Positions 27,410 to 37,531 are shown, numbered from the stretch's first letter. The stretch: 64,000 nucleotides of DNA from Azospirillum tabaci (GCF_014596085.1 NZ_JACCJY010000005.1:206615-270614), one strand, 5' to 3'. Translations and numbers: made by a program. Notes: a model not told the origin generated them from the sequence alone.

Positions 27410-28288
27410 ATGGCCGACATCACGCACGCGCACATGCCGCACCCCCCAGCCTCCGCGCACGGCGCGGGCGAGGGCTCCGGCATCCCGCATCCCTACCATC
27501 TGGTGAAGCCGAGCCCCTGGCCTCTTCTGGGTGCCTTCGCCGCCGGTCTGTTCGCGACGGGCATGGTCATCTACATGCACGGCGGCGGCTGGCTGCTGGC
27601 GGCCCTCGGCTTCGCGTCCATCCTGGGCGTGATGTTCGGCTGGTGGCGCGACGTCATCAAGGAGGCGGTGCGCGAGAAGGCGCACACCCCGGTGGTCAAG
27701 ATCGGCCTGCGCTACGGCATGGCGCTGTTCATCGCCTCGGAGGTGATGTTCTTCGCCGCCTTCTTCTGGGCCTTCTACGACGCGGCGCTCTACCCGAAGG
27801 TGTTCGCCGAGAACCCGCAGGGCGTCTGGCCGCCGCCGAACATCACGGTGCTGGAGACCTTCCACCTGCCGCTGATGATGACGCTGATCTTGCTGCTGTC
27901 GGGGGTCACCGTCACCTGGGCGCACCATGCGATCCTTGAAGGCAACAACAAGGAGGCGTCGCGCGCGCTGGGCCTGACCGTCCTGCTGGGGGTGATGTTC
28001 ACCTTCTTCCAGGGCTGGGAATACGCCCACGCCGCCTTCGGCTTCACCCAGGGCATCTACCCGTCGACCTTCTACATGGCGACCGGCTTCCATGGCTTCC
28101 ACGTCATCATCGGGACCATCTTCCTGGCGGTCTGCTGGTTCCGCACCATGAAGGGCCACTTCACCCCGCAGAGCCATTTCGGCTTCGAAGCGGCCGCCTG
28201 GTACTGGCACTTCGTGGACGTGGTCTGGCTGTTCCTGTTCGTGTCGATCTACTGGTGGGGGTCGCTGGGCGCCACCGCCGGCCACTGA
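27410..28288 (+). CDS. coxC: cytochrome c oxidase subunit III
   Basis: Non-catalytic core subunit with seven helices that supports proton uptake and stability. 292 aa; landmarks are HPYHLVKPSPWPLLGAFAAG, WWRDVIKEAV, ALFIASEVMFFAAFFWAFYD (with the conserved Glu), and the C-terminal WYWHFVDVVWLFLFVSIYWW. The 88-base gap after ctaG is AT-richer than its surroundings and might hold an internal promoter. AAAGAGACG precedes the start. Confidence 0.96.
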   Translation: MADITHAHMPHPPASAHGAGEGSGIPHPYHLVKPSPWPLLGAFAAGLFATGMVIYMHGGGWLLAALGFASILGVMFGWWRDVIKEAVREKAHTPVVKIGLRYGMALFIASEVMFFAAFFWAFYDAALYPKVFAENPQGVWPPPNITVLETFHLPLMMTLILLLSGVTVTWAHHAILEGNNKEASRALGLTVLLGVMFTFFQGWEYAHAAFGFTQGIYPSTFYMATGFHGFHVIIGTIFLAVCWFRTMKGHFTPQSHFGFEAAAWYWHFVDVVWLFLFVSIYWWGSLGATAGH

Positions 28289-28310
28289 TCGATCCCCCCT
28301 GTCGCCTTGC

Positions 28311-28345
28311 GAAGCCCTTCTCCTCCGCCGGGGGAGAAGGGCTTC
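28311..28345 (+). terminator. intra-operon hairpin after coxC
   Basis: GAAGCCCTTCTCC and GGAGAAGGGCTTC form a 13-base perfect stem around a nine-base loop between coxC and the DUF983 gene. It has no T tract and may serve as a partial terminator or a 3'-end stabiliser of the oxidase mRNA. Confidence 0.5.
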
Positions 28346-28370
28346 CCGTTCCCGGAGGGAGGCGAGTCAT

Positions 28371-28745
28371 TTGAGCACCCACTACACCAGTCCGTCGCCC
28401 CTGACCGCCGGCCTGCGCTGCGCCTGCCCGCGCTGCGGACAGGGCAAGCTGTTCAACGGCTACCTGACGGTCAACGAGCGCTGTTCGGTGTGCAACCTGA
28501 ACCTTGCCCGGCAGGACAGCGGCGACGGGCCGGCGGTCTTCCTGATCTTCATCCTGGGTTTCCTGGTCGTGCCGGTGGCGCTGTGGGTGTCGATGTCGGT
28601 GGACTGGCCGCTGTGGCTGCACGCCATCGTCTGGAGCATCGTCGTGCTCGGGCTGGCGCTCGGCATGCTGCGCCCGGCCAAGGCCTATGTGGTGGCGCTC
28701 CAGTACCGCCACCGCCGCAACGAGCTGGAGGACCCGGACGAGTGA
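28371..28745 (+). CDS. DUF983 family protein
   Basis: A 124-aa membrane protein with a zinc-ribbon-like start, CPRCGQGKLFNGYLTVNERC followed by CxxC-type SVCNLNL, then two membrane helices (VFLIFILGFLVVPVALWV; LHAIVWSIVVLGLALG). DUF983 genes regularly follow coxC in alphaproteobacteria and are presumed to help oxidase biogenesis. Start TTG 28371 is the codon behind GGGAGGCGAGTCA. Two bases separate it from the SURF1 gene. Confidence 0.87.
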   Translation: MSTHYTSPSPLTAGLRCACPRCGQGKLFNGYLTVNERCSVCNLNLARQDSGDGPAVFLIFILGFLVVPVALWVSMSVDWPLWLHAIVWSIVVLGLALGMLRPAKAYVVALQYRHRRNELEDPDE

Positions 28746-28747
28746 CC

Positions 28748-29488
28748 ATGACCGCCGCCGCCGAACCCCGCCGCTTCCGCCCGTCGCTGTGGGCGACGCT
28801 GATCACCGTGCCCGCCGTGCTGGTCATGCTGGGGCTGGGCACGTGGCAGATGCAGCGGCTGGAATGGAAGGAGGATCTGGTCCGCCGGGTGGAGCAGCGG
28901 CTGCACGCCGCCCCCGTCCCACTGCCTTCCACCATCGCCGATCCGGAGGCGCTGGAGTTCCGTCCGGTGACCGTCACCGGACGATTCCTGAACGACAAGG
29001 AGCTGCTGCTGGTGGCCCGGCCCCGGCAGGGGCAGGCGGGCTACGAGCTGCTGACGCCATTGCAGCGCCCGGCCGAGGACGGCGGCGGCGTGGTGCTGGT
29101 CAACCGCGGTTTCCTGCCCATGGACAAGCGCGCCCCCGCCAGCCGTCCGGATAGCCGGGTGGAGGGACCGGTGACCGTCACCGGTCTGGTCCGTCTGCCG
29201 CAGCCCGCCGGCTGGCTCCAGCCGGGCAACCGGCCGGGCGCGGAGTCCTGGATGCGGCTGGACCCGCCGGCCATGGCCGCCGCCACCGGGTTGGAGAACG
29301 TCGCCCCGCTGGCGGTGGAGGCCACCCCCGATCCGGGGCGCGGCAACGCGCCGCTGAACGGGATTCAGCCCTTGGTCGAGCTGCCCAACAACCATAGGCA
29401 ATACGCGTTCACCTGGTATAGCCTCGCCGCGACGCTGGTCGTCGTCTATGTGCTGTCCCAACGCCGGAGGACCGGTCCGGCATCCTAG
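28748..29488 (+). CDS. SURF1 family oxidase assembly protein
   Basis: Inner-membrane protein that handles haem a insertion into subunit I. 246 aa with a membrane helix at each end (LWATLITVPAVLVMLGLGTW with the conserved GTWQxxRxxWK motif, and YAFTWYSLAATLVVVYVL) and a periplasmic domain carrying EFRPVTVTGRF and VLVNRGFLP. Last gene of the oxidase set; the carboxypeptidase gene starts 12 bases later. Confidence 0.92.
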   Translation: MTAAAEPRRFRPSLWATLITVPAVLVMLGLGTWQMQRLEWKEDLVRRVEQRLHAAPVPLPSTIADPEALEFRPVTVTGRFLNDKELLLVARPRQGQAGYELLTPLQRPAEDGGGVVLVNRGFLPMDKRAPASRPDSRVEGPVTVTGLVRLPQPAGWLQPGNRPGAESWMRLDPPAMAAATGLENVAPLAVEATPDPGRGNAPLNGIQPLVELPNNHRQYAFTWYSLAATLVVVYVLSQRRRTGPAS

Positions 29489-29500
29489 GAGTTGCGCCTC

Positions 29501-30997
<1,497 letters not shown>

Positions 30998-31008
30998 GCG
31001 GAGCCTTT

Positions 31009-31059
31009 GCCCCCACCCCGGCCCTCCCCCGCTGCGCAGGGGAGGGCCGGGGTGGGGGC
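31009..31059 (+). terminator. 51-base hairpin ending the cox-carboxypeptidase unit
   Basis: A 21-base perfect stem beginning GCCCCCACCCCGG closes on a nine-base loop CGCTGCGCA, eleven bases after the carboxypeptidase stop. Extremely stable, though without a T tract. Confidence 0.65.
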
Positions 31060-31277
31060 AAGAACGTCGCCGATGCTCGGCCTCCGCGCCGAAGGAAACC
31101 GCAAAGTCTGCGGAACGCAAAAGGCTGACCCGTAACCCTCCTTCGTTCCTATGCGCCGCTTCGCGCTTTCAAGCAATCAATCGAAAAAACAGCCTCAAAA
31201 CAGCGCAAGCACTCGACGCGTCTTCATTGTCTCAAATGTCTTCAAAATCCGCCCTTCCGGACATGGTCACACATGCC

Positions 31278-31305
31278 TTGGATTGCCGGAATTAAGCGAT
31301 ATTCC
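31278..31305 (+). promoter_or_regulatory. candidate promoter of the GH5 gene
   Basis: TTGGAT (31278-31283), 16 bases, TATTCC (31300-31305). It lies in a visibly AT-richer stretch (31150-31340) unlike the flanking core genes. The remainder of the 316-base gap shows no gene. Confidence 0.3.
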
Positions 31306-31375
31306 TGGCAATATTTCGTTAACCATAAACCGCCAGCCTCCGGCCCAACGCGAATGGCAACGAGGGCTGAGCACA

Positions 31376-32704
31376 ATGGGCATCGCCAAAGGCTTCCTGC
31401 ACACGGACGGCAACCAGATCGTCGATTCGTCGGGTCAGAACGTCAAGCTGACGGGCGTCAACTGGTTCGGCGGCGAGGGCTTCGTCTTCAACCCCAACGG
31501 CATGGACATGCGCGGTTACTGGGGGATGATGGAGCAGATGAAGGAGCTGGGCTTCAACACCATCCGTCTGCCGTGGAGCGACGCGGCGCTGGACGCCGAC
31601 CGGGCGACGGGCATCGACACCTCCAAGAATCCCGACCTCGCGAACAAGTCCCCGCTTGAGGTCATGGACAAGGTGATCGACTACGCCGGGCGCATCGGCA
31701 TGAAGGTCATCCTCGACCACCATCGCTCCAGCGACGGTGCGTCGGCCAACGAGAACGGCCTGTGGTACGACGACAAGTACCCGGAGTCGAAGATGATCGA
31801 AAACTGGAAGATGCTGGCCGAGCGCTACAAGGGCAACGACACCGTCATCGGCGCCGACCTGCACAACGAGCCGCACGGTCAGGCGACCTGGGGCGGCGGC
31901 GACAAGGCCACCGACTGGGCCTGGGCCGCGGAGCGCATCGGCAACGAAATCCAGTCGGTCAACAAGGATTGGCTGCTGCTGGTCGAGGGCGTGGAAATCC
32001 ACGAGAACCAGTGGGAGTGGTGGGGCGGCAACCTGCGCGGCGCCAAGGACCGCCCGATCGAGTTCGACAATCCGGGCAAGCTGGTCTACTCGGTCCACTC
32101 CTATGGCCCGTCCATCCATGAGATGGAGTGGTTCAAGGCCAGCGACTATCCGAACAACCTGCCGGGCCAGTACACCGACAATTGGGGCTGGCTGCTGAAG
32201 GAAGACAAGGCGCCCGTGCTGGTCGGCGAGTTCGGTGGCAAGCTGGAGACCGATCAGGACAAGGCCTACATGGCCAAGCTGATCGACTACATGAACGGCG
32301 ACCTGGACGGCAACGGCACCAACGACTTGGGCGCCGGCAAGGAAGGGGCGAGCTGGACCTACTGGTCGTGGAACCCGAACTCGGGCGACACCGGCGGCAT
32401 CCTGAAGGACGATTGGCAGACGGTCGACCAGACCAAGTACAACGCCATCAAGGAAGGCCTGTTCGACGGCGGCGGCAGCCCGGCCAAGGCCGCCTGGGCT
32501 CCGGCGACGGCCCAGGCGCTCGGGGAGGGCGACATCAACGTCCTGTCCCACACGGTGACCCAGCCGCAGGCGGCGGACCACAGCACCGCCGCGTTGGTGG
32601 ACGCCGCGCTCGCCGCCCAGACGGTGGAGCTTCCGCCGGTCGATGCCGCGCACGATGCGTCGGCGCTGCACCACGACCCGCTGGACGTCCACACCGGCGC
32701 CTGA
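31376..32704 (+). CDS. glycoside hydrolase family 5 (endoglucanase-like)
   Basis: A 442-aa TIM-barrel glycosidase. NVKLTGVNWFGGEG opens the barrel, IGADLHNEPHG holds the acid/base Glu165, VHSYGP the conserved His251/Tyr253, and VLVGEFGG the nucleophile Glu285; TYWSWNPNSGDTGGILKDDW is the family-5 end of the barrel. The catalytic domain ends near residue 370, and a ~70-residue Ala/His/Asp-rich tail follows. There is no Sec or Tat signal peptide: the protein begins MGIAKGFLHTDGNQ. It could be intracellular or exported by a leaderless (type I or other) route. Likely cellulase or related beta-glucanase. GAGGGCTGAGCACA precedes the ATG. Confidence 0.88.
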   Translation: MGIAKGFLHTDGNQIVDSSGQNVKLTGVNWFGGEGFVFNPNGMDMRGYWGMMEQMKELGFNTIRLPWSDAALDADRATGIDTSKNPDLANKSPLEVMDKVIDYAGRIGMKVILDHHRSSDGASANENGLWYDDKYPESKMIENWKMLAERYKGNDTVIGADLHNEPHGQATWGGGDKATDWAWAAERIGNEIQSVNKDWLLLVEGVEIHENQWEWWGGNLRGAKDRPIEFDNPGKLVYSVHSYGPSIHEMEWFKASDYPNNLPGQYTDNWGWLLKEDKAPVLVGEFGGKLETDQDKAYMAKLIDYMNGDLDGNGTNDLGAGKEGASWTYWSWNPNSGDTGGILKDDWQTVDQTKYNAIKEGLFDGGGSPAKAAWAPATAQALGEGDINVLSHTVTQPQAADHSTAALVDAALAAQTVELPPVDAAHDASALHHDPLDVHTGA

Positions 32705-32721
32705 CCGGCGGGCGGAGTGAT

Positions 32722-32962
32722 TGCCCTCGCCCCTCCGCTCACGCGCAAACGAAGTTTGCGCTGACGCGACAGGCGGACCTTTGGTCCGCCGATAGCGGGG
32801 AGAGGGAGGGGACCCACCGCGTCAGCGGTGGGGAGGGTGAGGGGGCCGGTGCGCCTGCGGCGCACCGCCAAGGGGCATTCTGCCCCTTGGCAATCCCCTG
32901 GCATGGGTTGATGCCCATGCTGCCCCCTCACCCTAACCCTCTCCCCAGAGGGGGGAGGGAAT
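32722..32962. repeat. intergenic long inverted repeat, copy 2, with six tandem hairpins
   Basis: Between the GH5 stop and thrC lies a chain of perfect hairpins with 3-6 base loops: 32743-32761 (8-base arms), 32772-32790 (8), 32814-32831 (7), 32848-32866 (8), 32867-32891 (11) and 32901-32920 (7). They sit inside outer arms GGGTGAGGGGG (left) and CCCCCTCACCCTAACC (right) shared with the other copies. The rest of the gap to thrC (32963-33121) shows no gene. Confidence 0.75.
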
Positions 32963-33121
32963 GACGGGAGCGATGGCCGCGAGAGTGTATTGCGTAAGCG
33001 TATTGCATGAGAGGGAACCCGCCGCTTGCACGGCGTGTGGGAGGGCGCTAACTATGCCCGTTCCACAAGAGTCGCCGGCCCGCCACAGCGTCGGCCACCT
33101 TCAGGCGTCGGAGAGTGTGCG

Positions 33122-34534
33122 TTGAAGTACGTCAGCACGCGGGGCCAGGCCCCGGTCCTGGGTTTCGAAGAAGTCCTTCTGGCCGGTCTCGCGCGTGACG
33201 GCGGCCTCTATGTCCCGGAAAGCTGGCCGCAGTTCTCGGCCGACGAGATCCGCGCGATGCGCGGCCTTCCCTACAGCGAGATCGCCGTGCGCGTCATGCT
33301 GCCCTTCCTGGGCGGCGCCATCGCCGAGGACGACTTCCGCGCCATCGTGAAGGACGCCTACGCCAGCTTCGACCACGCGGCGGTGGTGCCGCTGGTGCAG
33401 CTCGACCAGCGCCTCTGGGTGATGGAGCTGTTCCATGGCCCGACGCTGGCCTTCAAGGACGTGGCGCTGCAACTGCTCGGCCGCCTGTTCGACCATGTGC
33501 TGGCCAAGCGCGGGGAGCGGGTGACCATCGTCGGCGCCACCTCGGGCGACACCGGCTCGGCCGCCATCGAGGCGTGCCGCGACCGCCAGAACGTGGACAT
33601 CTTCATCCTGCACCCGAAGGGCCGCACGTCGGAGGTGCAGCGCCGCCAGATGACCAGCGTCCTGTCGGACAACGTGCACAACATCGCGCTGCACGGCACC
33701 TTCGACGACTGCCAGGATCTGGTGAAGGCGCTGTTCAACGACATGGCCTTCCGTGACAAGATGGGCCTGTCGGCGGTGAACTCGATCAACTGGGCGCGCA
33801 TCATGGCCCAGATCGTTTATTACTTCGCCGCCGCGGTGGCGCTGGGCGCACCCGACCGCAAGGTGGCGTTCACCGTGCCCACCGGCAATTTCGGCAACGT
33901 CTACGCCGCCTACGGAGCGCGGGCGATGGGCCTGCCGGTGGAGCGGCTGGTCGTGGGCTCCAACACCAACGACATCCTGGCCCGCTTTTTTGCCAGCGGC
34001 ACCATGTCGGCGGCTCCGGTCGTGCCCACATTGAGTCCCAGCATGGACATCCAGATCTCCTCCAACTTCGAGCGGCTGCTGTTCGACCTGCTGGGCCGCG
34101 ACGGCGGCGCCGTGCAGGCCGCCATGGAGCGTTTCCGTGCGGAGGGCAAATTCGCCGTCACCGACGAGCAACTTGCCGAGGCGCACGGCATCTTCACGGC
34201 CAATCGCGCGGATGATGCGCTGACCATGGACATCATCAAGGGCGTCTGGAAAAAGACCGGCGGCTATCAGGTCGATCCGCACACCGCCGTCGGTATCCAT
34301 TCCGCCATGGTGGCGCCGGTCGATCCGTCGGTGCCGGTGGTCGTGATGGCGACCGCCCACCCCGCCAAGTTCCCCGACGCCGTGGAGACGGCCACGGGCC
34401 GACGCCCGGTCCTGCCGCCGCGCCTCGCCGACCTCTACGAGCGGGAGGAGCGGCTGTCCGAGCTGCCCAACGACGTGGCGGCGGTCCAGGAGTTCGTCGT
34501 CGCCCGCGCCCGCGCCGCCAAGGAGGCCGCATGA
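33122..34534 (+). CDS. thrC: threonine synthase
   Basis: PLP enzyme converting O-phosphohomoserine to threonine. 470 aa, the longer class typical of proteobacteria and fungi. MKYVSTRGQAP is the standard N-terminus; FHGPTLAFKDVALQLLGRLF contains the PLP lysine, GATSGDTGSAAIE the phosphate-binding loop, and GNFGNVYAAYGA another signature. Start is TTG 33122, with GGAGAG at proper spacing; upstream in-frame codons do not encode family sequence. The last four bases overlap the next start. Homoserine kinase (thrB) lies 8 kb on. Confidence 0.95.
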   Translation: MKYVSTRGQAPVLGFEEVLLAGLARDGGLYVPESWPQFSADEIRAMRGLPYSEIAVRVMLPFLGGAIAEDDFRAIVKDAYASFDHAAVVPLVQLDQRLWVMELFHGPTLAFKDVALQLLGRLFDHVLAKRGERVTIVGATSGDTGSAAIEACRDRQNVDIFILHPKGRTSEVQRRQMTSVLSDNVHNIALHGTFDDCQDLVKALFNDMAFRDKMGLSAVNSINWARIMAQIVYYFAAAVALGAPDRKVAFTVPTGNFGNVYAAYGARAMGLPVERLVVGSNTNDILARFFASGTMSAAPVVPTLSPSMDIQISSNFERLLFDLLGRDGGAVQAAMERFRAEGKFAVTDEQLAEAHGIFTANRADDALTMDIIKGVWKKTGGYQVDPHTAVGIHSAMVAPVDPSVPVVVMATAHPAKFPDAVETATGRRPVLPPRLADLYEREERLSELPNDVAAVQEFVVARARAAKEAA

Positions 34535-35787
34535 GCATCCGCGTGACCACGCTGCCGAACGGGCTGCGCGTCGCCACCGACACGATGCCCGGCGTGCAGT
34601 CGGTCTCGCTCGGCTGCTGGGTCGGGGTCGGCACGCGCAACGAGTCCGCGAGCGTCAACGGCGTGGCGCATCTCGTCGAGCACATGCTGTTCAAGGGCAC
34701 CGAGCGGCGATCCGCCTTCCGCATCTCCGAGGAGATCGAGAATGTCGGCGGCCAGCTCAACGCCTACACGACGCGCGAGCAGACGGCCTATTACGCCAAG
34801 GTCCTGCACGAGGACACGGCGCTGGCGCTCGACCTCATCGCCGACATGCTCCAGAACTCCGTCCTCGACAGCGAGGAGCTGGTGCGGGAGCGCACGGTGG
34901 TGCTTCAGGAGATCGGCCAGTCCGTCGATACCCCCGACGACATCATCTTCGACCATTTCCAGTCCACCGCCTATCCGGGGCAGGCGCTGGGCCGGCCGGT
35001 GCTGGGGTCGGCCGAGATCGTCGGCGCCCTGTCGCGGCCGGCGCTGGTCGACTACATCGACGGCCATTACGGCGCGCCGGGCATCGTCCTGGCCGCAGCC
35101 GGGCGGCTGGAGCACGACCGGCTTGTCGACATGGCCCTGTCGGCCTTCGACGGCCTGTCCTCCCGCCCGGCGCCGGAGTCCGAGGGCGCGCGCTACGCCG
35201 GGGGCGACTTCCGCGAGGCGCGGGACCTGGAGCAGATGCACCTCGTCCTCGGCTTCGACGGGGTGGGGGTGCACGACCCGGACTATTACGCCCATTCGGT
35301 GATGTCCACGCTGCTCGGCGGCGGCATGTCCTCCCGCCTCTTCCAGGAGGTGCGGGAAAAGCGCGGGCTGGTCTATTCCATCTACACCTTCTCCGGCGCC
35401 TACCGCGACGGCGGGCTGTTCGGCGTCTACGCCGGCACCGGCGAGGACGAGGTGGCGGAGCTGGTCCCGGTCGTCTGCGACGAGCTGATGCGGGTGACCG
35501 AGGACGTGACCGAGGAGGAGGTGGCCCGCGCCGCGGCCCAGCTGCGGGCCGGGACGCTGATGGCGCTGGAAAGCTCCATGTCGCGCTGCGAGCAGCTCGG
35601 CCAGCAGCTTCTGGTCTACGGGCGCCCGGTGCCGGTGGAGGAGATCGTCGAGAAGATCGGGGCGGTCGACCGCGAGTCCATCGTCCGCGTCGCCCGGCGC
35701 CTGCGCGAAAGCCGCCCCACCGTGGCCGCGCTCGGCCCGATCGGACGGCTGGAGGAGTATGACCGCATCGCCGCACGGTTCCGGTAA
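34531..35787 (+). CDS. M16 family zinc peptidase (processing-peptidase-like)
   Basis: A 418-aa pitrilysin-family protein. HLVEHMLFKGTERR carries the inverted zinc motif HxxEH, with the third Glu ligand expected in the following helix; REKRGLVYSIYTFSGAY is the C-terminal substrate motif of active processing-peptidase beta-like members. The gene overlaps thrC (ATGA) and is found next to thrC in many alphaproteobacteria. Its physiological substrate is not established. Cytoplasmic or periplasmic location is unclear; no signal peptide is seen. Confidence 0.92.
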   Translation: MSIRVTTLPNGLRVATDTMPGVQSVSLGCWVGVGTRNESASVNGVAHLVEHMLFKGTERRSAFRISEEIENVGGQLNAYTTREQTAYYAKVLHEDTALALDLIADMLQNSVLDSEELVRERTVVLQEIGQSVDTPDDIIFDHFQSTAYPGQALGRPVLGSAEIVGALSRPALVDYIDGHYGAPGIVLAAAGRLEHDRLVDMALSAFDGLSSRPAPESEGARYAGGDFREARDLEQMHLVLGFDGVGVHDPDYYAHSVMSTLLGGGMSSRLFQEVREKRGLVYSIYTFSGAYRDGGLFGVYAGTGEDEVAELVPVVCDELMRVTEDVTEEEVARAAAQLRAGTLMALESSMSRCEQLGQQLLVYGRPVPVEEIVEKIGAVDRESIVRVARRLRESRPTVAALGPIGRLEEYDRIAARFR

Positions 35788-35814
35788 GGGACGCGCCAGG
35801 GTGGGAGGGGCAGC

Positions 35815-36405
35815 ATGATCCGCCTGCTCGGCAGTGGTCTCATCAGCCCGCCGGCGGTCCGGCTCGACGGGCCGATCTGCTACATCCGCCCGCCGCTGCC
35901 ACGGGACTGGCGGGAATGGGCCGACCTGCGGGCGGACTCCCGCGCCTTTCTCACCCCGTGGGAGCCGACCTGGCCGGCGGACGCCCTGACCCGCGCCGCC
36001 TTCGGGCGGCGGCTGCGGCGGCAGGCGCAGGAGTGGCGCGACGACCAGGGCTACAGCTTCCTCGTCTACGACCGGGCGACCGACCGGCTGGTCGGCGGGC
36101 TGGGGCTGACCAACCTGCGGCGCGGCGTGGCCCAGATGGCGACGCTCGGCTATTGGGTCGGGCAGCCCTACGCGCGCAACGGCTACATGTCCGGTGCGAC
36201 CCGGCTGGTGCTGGATTTCGCCTTCGGGCAGTTGGGGCTGCACCGGGTCGAGGCCGCCTGCCTGCCGACCAACGCGCCCAGCCGCGGCCTGCTGGAAAAG
36301 GTCGGCTTCACCCACGAAGGCTACGCGCGCGGTTATCTGCGCATCGACGGGGTGTGGCGGGACCATGTCCTCTACGCCATCCTGCGCGAGGAATGGCGGG
36401 GGTAG
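35815..36405 (+). CDS. GNAT N-acetyltransferase, RimJ/RimL-like
   Basis: A 196-aa acetyltransferase of the RimJ group. YIRPPLPRDWREWADLRADS opens the fold; LGYWVGQPYARNGYMSGATR holds the acetyl-CoA pyrophosphate loop, and LGLHRVEAACLPTNAPSRGL the conserved helix. GFTHEGYARGYLRIDGVWRD is the usual C-terminal block. RimJ modifies ribosomal protein S5, but many paralogues act elsewhere, so the substrate is open. It lies 27 bases after the M16 gene and likely shares its transcript. Confidence 0.9.
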   Translation: MIRLLGSGLISPPAVRLDGPICYIRPPLPRDWREWADLRADSRAFLTPWEPTWPADALTRAAFGRRLRRQAQEWRDDQGYSFLVYDRATDRLVGGLGLTNLRRGVAQMATLGYWVGQPYARNGYMSGATRLVLDFAFGQLGLHRVEAACLPTNAPSRGLLEKVGFTHEGYARGYLRIDGVWRDHVLYAILREEWRG

Positions 36406-36453
36406 CCCGTCCGGTCGGGGTGCGCCGACCCCAATTCCCAAGGCTTTGTCCCG

Positions 36454-36484
36454 GCCGGCTTAACCCGCGGTTAAGGGAGCCGGC
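36454..36484. promoter_or_regulatory. nested palindrome upstream of a 67-aa gene
   Basis: Inner arms TTAACC and GGTTAA around CGC are enclosed by outer GCCGGC/GCCGGC arms, with a GGGA bulge. It ends 40 bases before the small gene's start and may be an operator or leader hairpin. Confidence 0.4.
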
Positions 36485-36524
36485 GCAGGCTGACGGCATG
36501 TCCTTCGCATCTCATGAGGCGGAT

Positions 36525-36728
36525 ATGTCGTCAAACCCCACCTGGACGAAAGAAAATTCCCTGACTTACACCGTCGAGCTTGACGGGCGCCGCGTTGATC
36601 TGCGCTATGAGGCGTCGGGTTTCCAGAGCGGCTGGGCGGTCTACGCTGACAACGAGCTGGTCGAGCGGTGCAGCGAACTGATGCAGGCGCGCGGCCTCGC
36701 CCTGGCGATCGCCAGCAAGGGTCCGTGA
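36525..36728 (+). CDS. hypothetical 67-aa protein
   Basis: A short soluble protein, MSSNPTWTKENSLTYTVELD at the N-terminus. It alternates short strands (VDLRYEASGF, GWAVYADNEL) and ends with a helix rich in Ala/Leu (LMQARGLALAIASKG). No family recognised. ATG 36525 has a strong GAGGCGGAT site just upstream; ATG 36498 in the same frame is the alternative. Codon pattern fits the neighbours. Confidence 0.6.
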   Translation: MSSNPTWTKENSLTYTVELDGRRVDLRYEASGFQSGWAVYADNELVERCSELMQARGLALAIASKGP

Positions 36729-36747
36729 CCAAACTTTGATGAGAGGC

Positions 36748-36770
36748 CCCGCCGCGTGCCGTGCGGCGGG
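36748..36770. terminator. hairpin between convergent genes
   Basis: CCCGCCGC and GCGGCGGG arms around a seven-base loop, between the 67-aa gene and algH, which converge here. Confidence 0.5.
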
Positions 36771-36798
36771 TCGTGCCCGTGACCGGGAGCGGACGCCG

Positions 36799-37374
36799 TC
36801 AGGCGTGCCCGGCCTCCGCCGACAGCATGGACAGGCTGACGCCGAGCTTGGCGATGGAGCGTTCCCACTTGGTGTCCAGTTCGGGGTCGAACAGAAGCGA
36901 CTCGTCGCAGGGCACGTTCAGCCAGCCGTTCGCCTGGATTTCCGCGTCCAGCTGCCCCGGACCCCAGCCGGCATAGCCGAGCAGCAGGATGTTGCGGCGC
37001 GGGCCGCGATCCTCGGAAATGGCGCGCAGGATGTCGATGGTCGCGGTCAGCGCCACCTCGTCGTCCACCACCAGCGTGCCGTCCCGCACATAATCGGTCG
37101 AATGCAGGACGAATCCGCGCCCGGACTCCACGGGCCCGCCATAATGGACGGGCATGTTGGCGACCGGCTCCTGGATCTCGATCTCGAGCTGTTCCAGCAA
37201 ATCCTCGAAGGTGACGGACCCGAACAGGCGATTGACGACGAGGCCCATGGCGCCGTCTTCGTTGTGGGCGCACATATAGATCACGGTCCGCTGAAAACGC
37301 GGGTCCGTCATGCCCGGCATGGCGATCAGCAACTGGCCGGTCAGATAGTCCGAGGACTTGGTCAGGTGCGGCAT
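36799..37374 (-). CDS. YqgE/AlgH family protein
   Basis: A 191-aa protein of the UPF0301/YqgE family. YLTGQLLIAMPGMTDPRFQR, DGAMGLVVNRLF, VHYGGPVESGRGFVLHS and LLLGYAGWGPGQLDAEI are the conserved blocks. AlgH was tied to alginate regulation in Pseudomonas, but the molecular function is unknown. Start ATG 37374 is the standard N-terminus (MPHLTKSSDYL). Divergent from dsbD. Confidence 0.92.
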   Translation of the reverse strand: MPHLTKSSDYLTGQLLIAMPGMTDPRFQRTVIYMCAHNEDGAMGLVVNRLFGSVTFEDLLEQLEIEIQEPVANMPVHYGGPVESGRGFVLHSTDYVRDGTLVVDDEVALTATIDILRAISEDRGPRRNILLLGYAGWGPGQLDAEIQANGWLNVPCDESLLFDPELDTKWERSIAKLGVSLSMLSAEAGHA

Positions 37375-37531
37375 GGGCGCTATCCTTGTGTCGGGGGACG
37401 GGCGGACCGTTGGGCGGCCGCCCGCAGCCGTCTTCGCCCGAGTGTGACAGCACGGGCCAAGCTTTGTCATCCATATACAGCCGCGGCCGATGGGCGGCCC
37501 GCTGCGTCTTGATATGAGAACAGTCGGTGCG

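Noticed and set aside
32722..32962. A CRISPR array
   Set aside because: The repeats are inverted hairpins with unrelated sequences, not direct repeats with regular spacers, and no cas gene is present.
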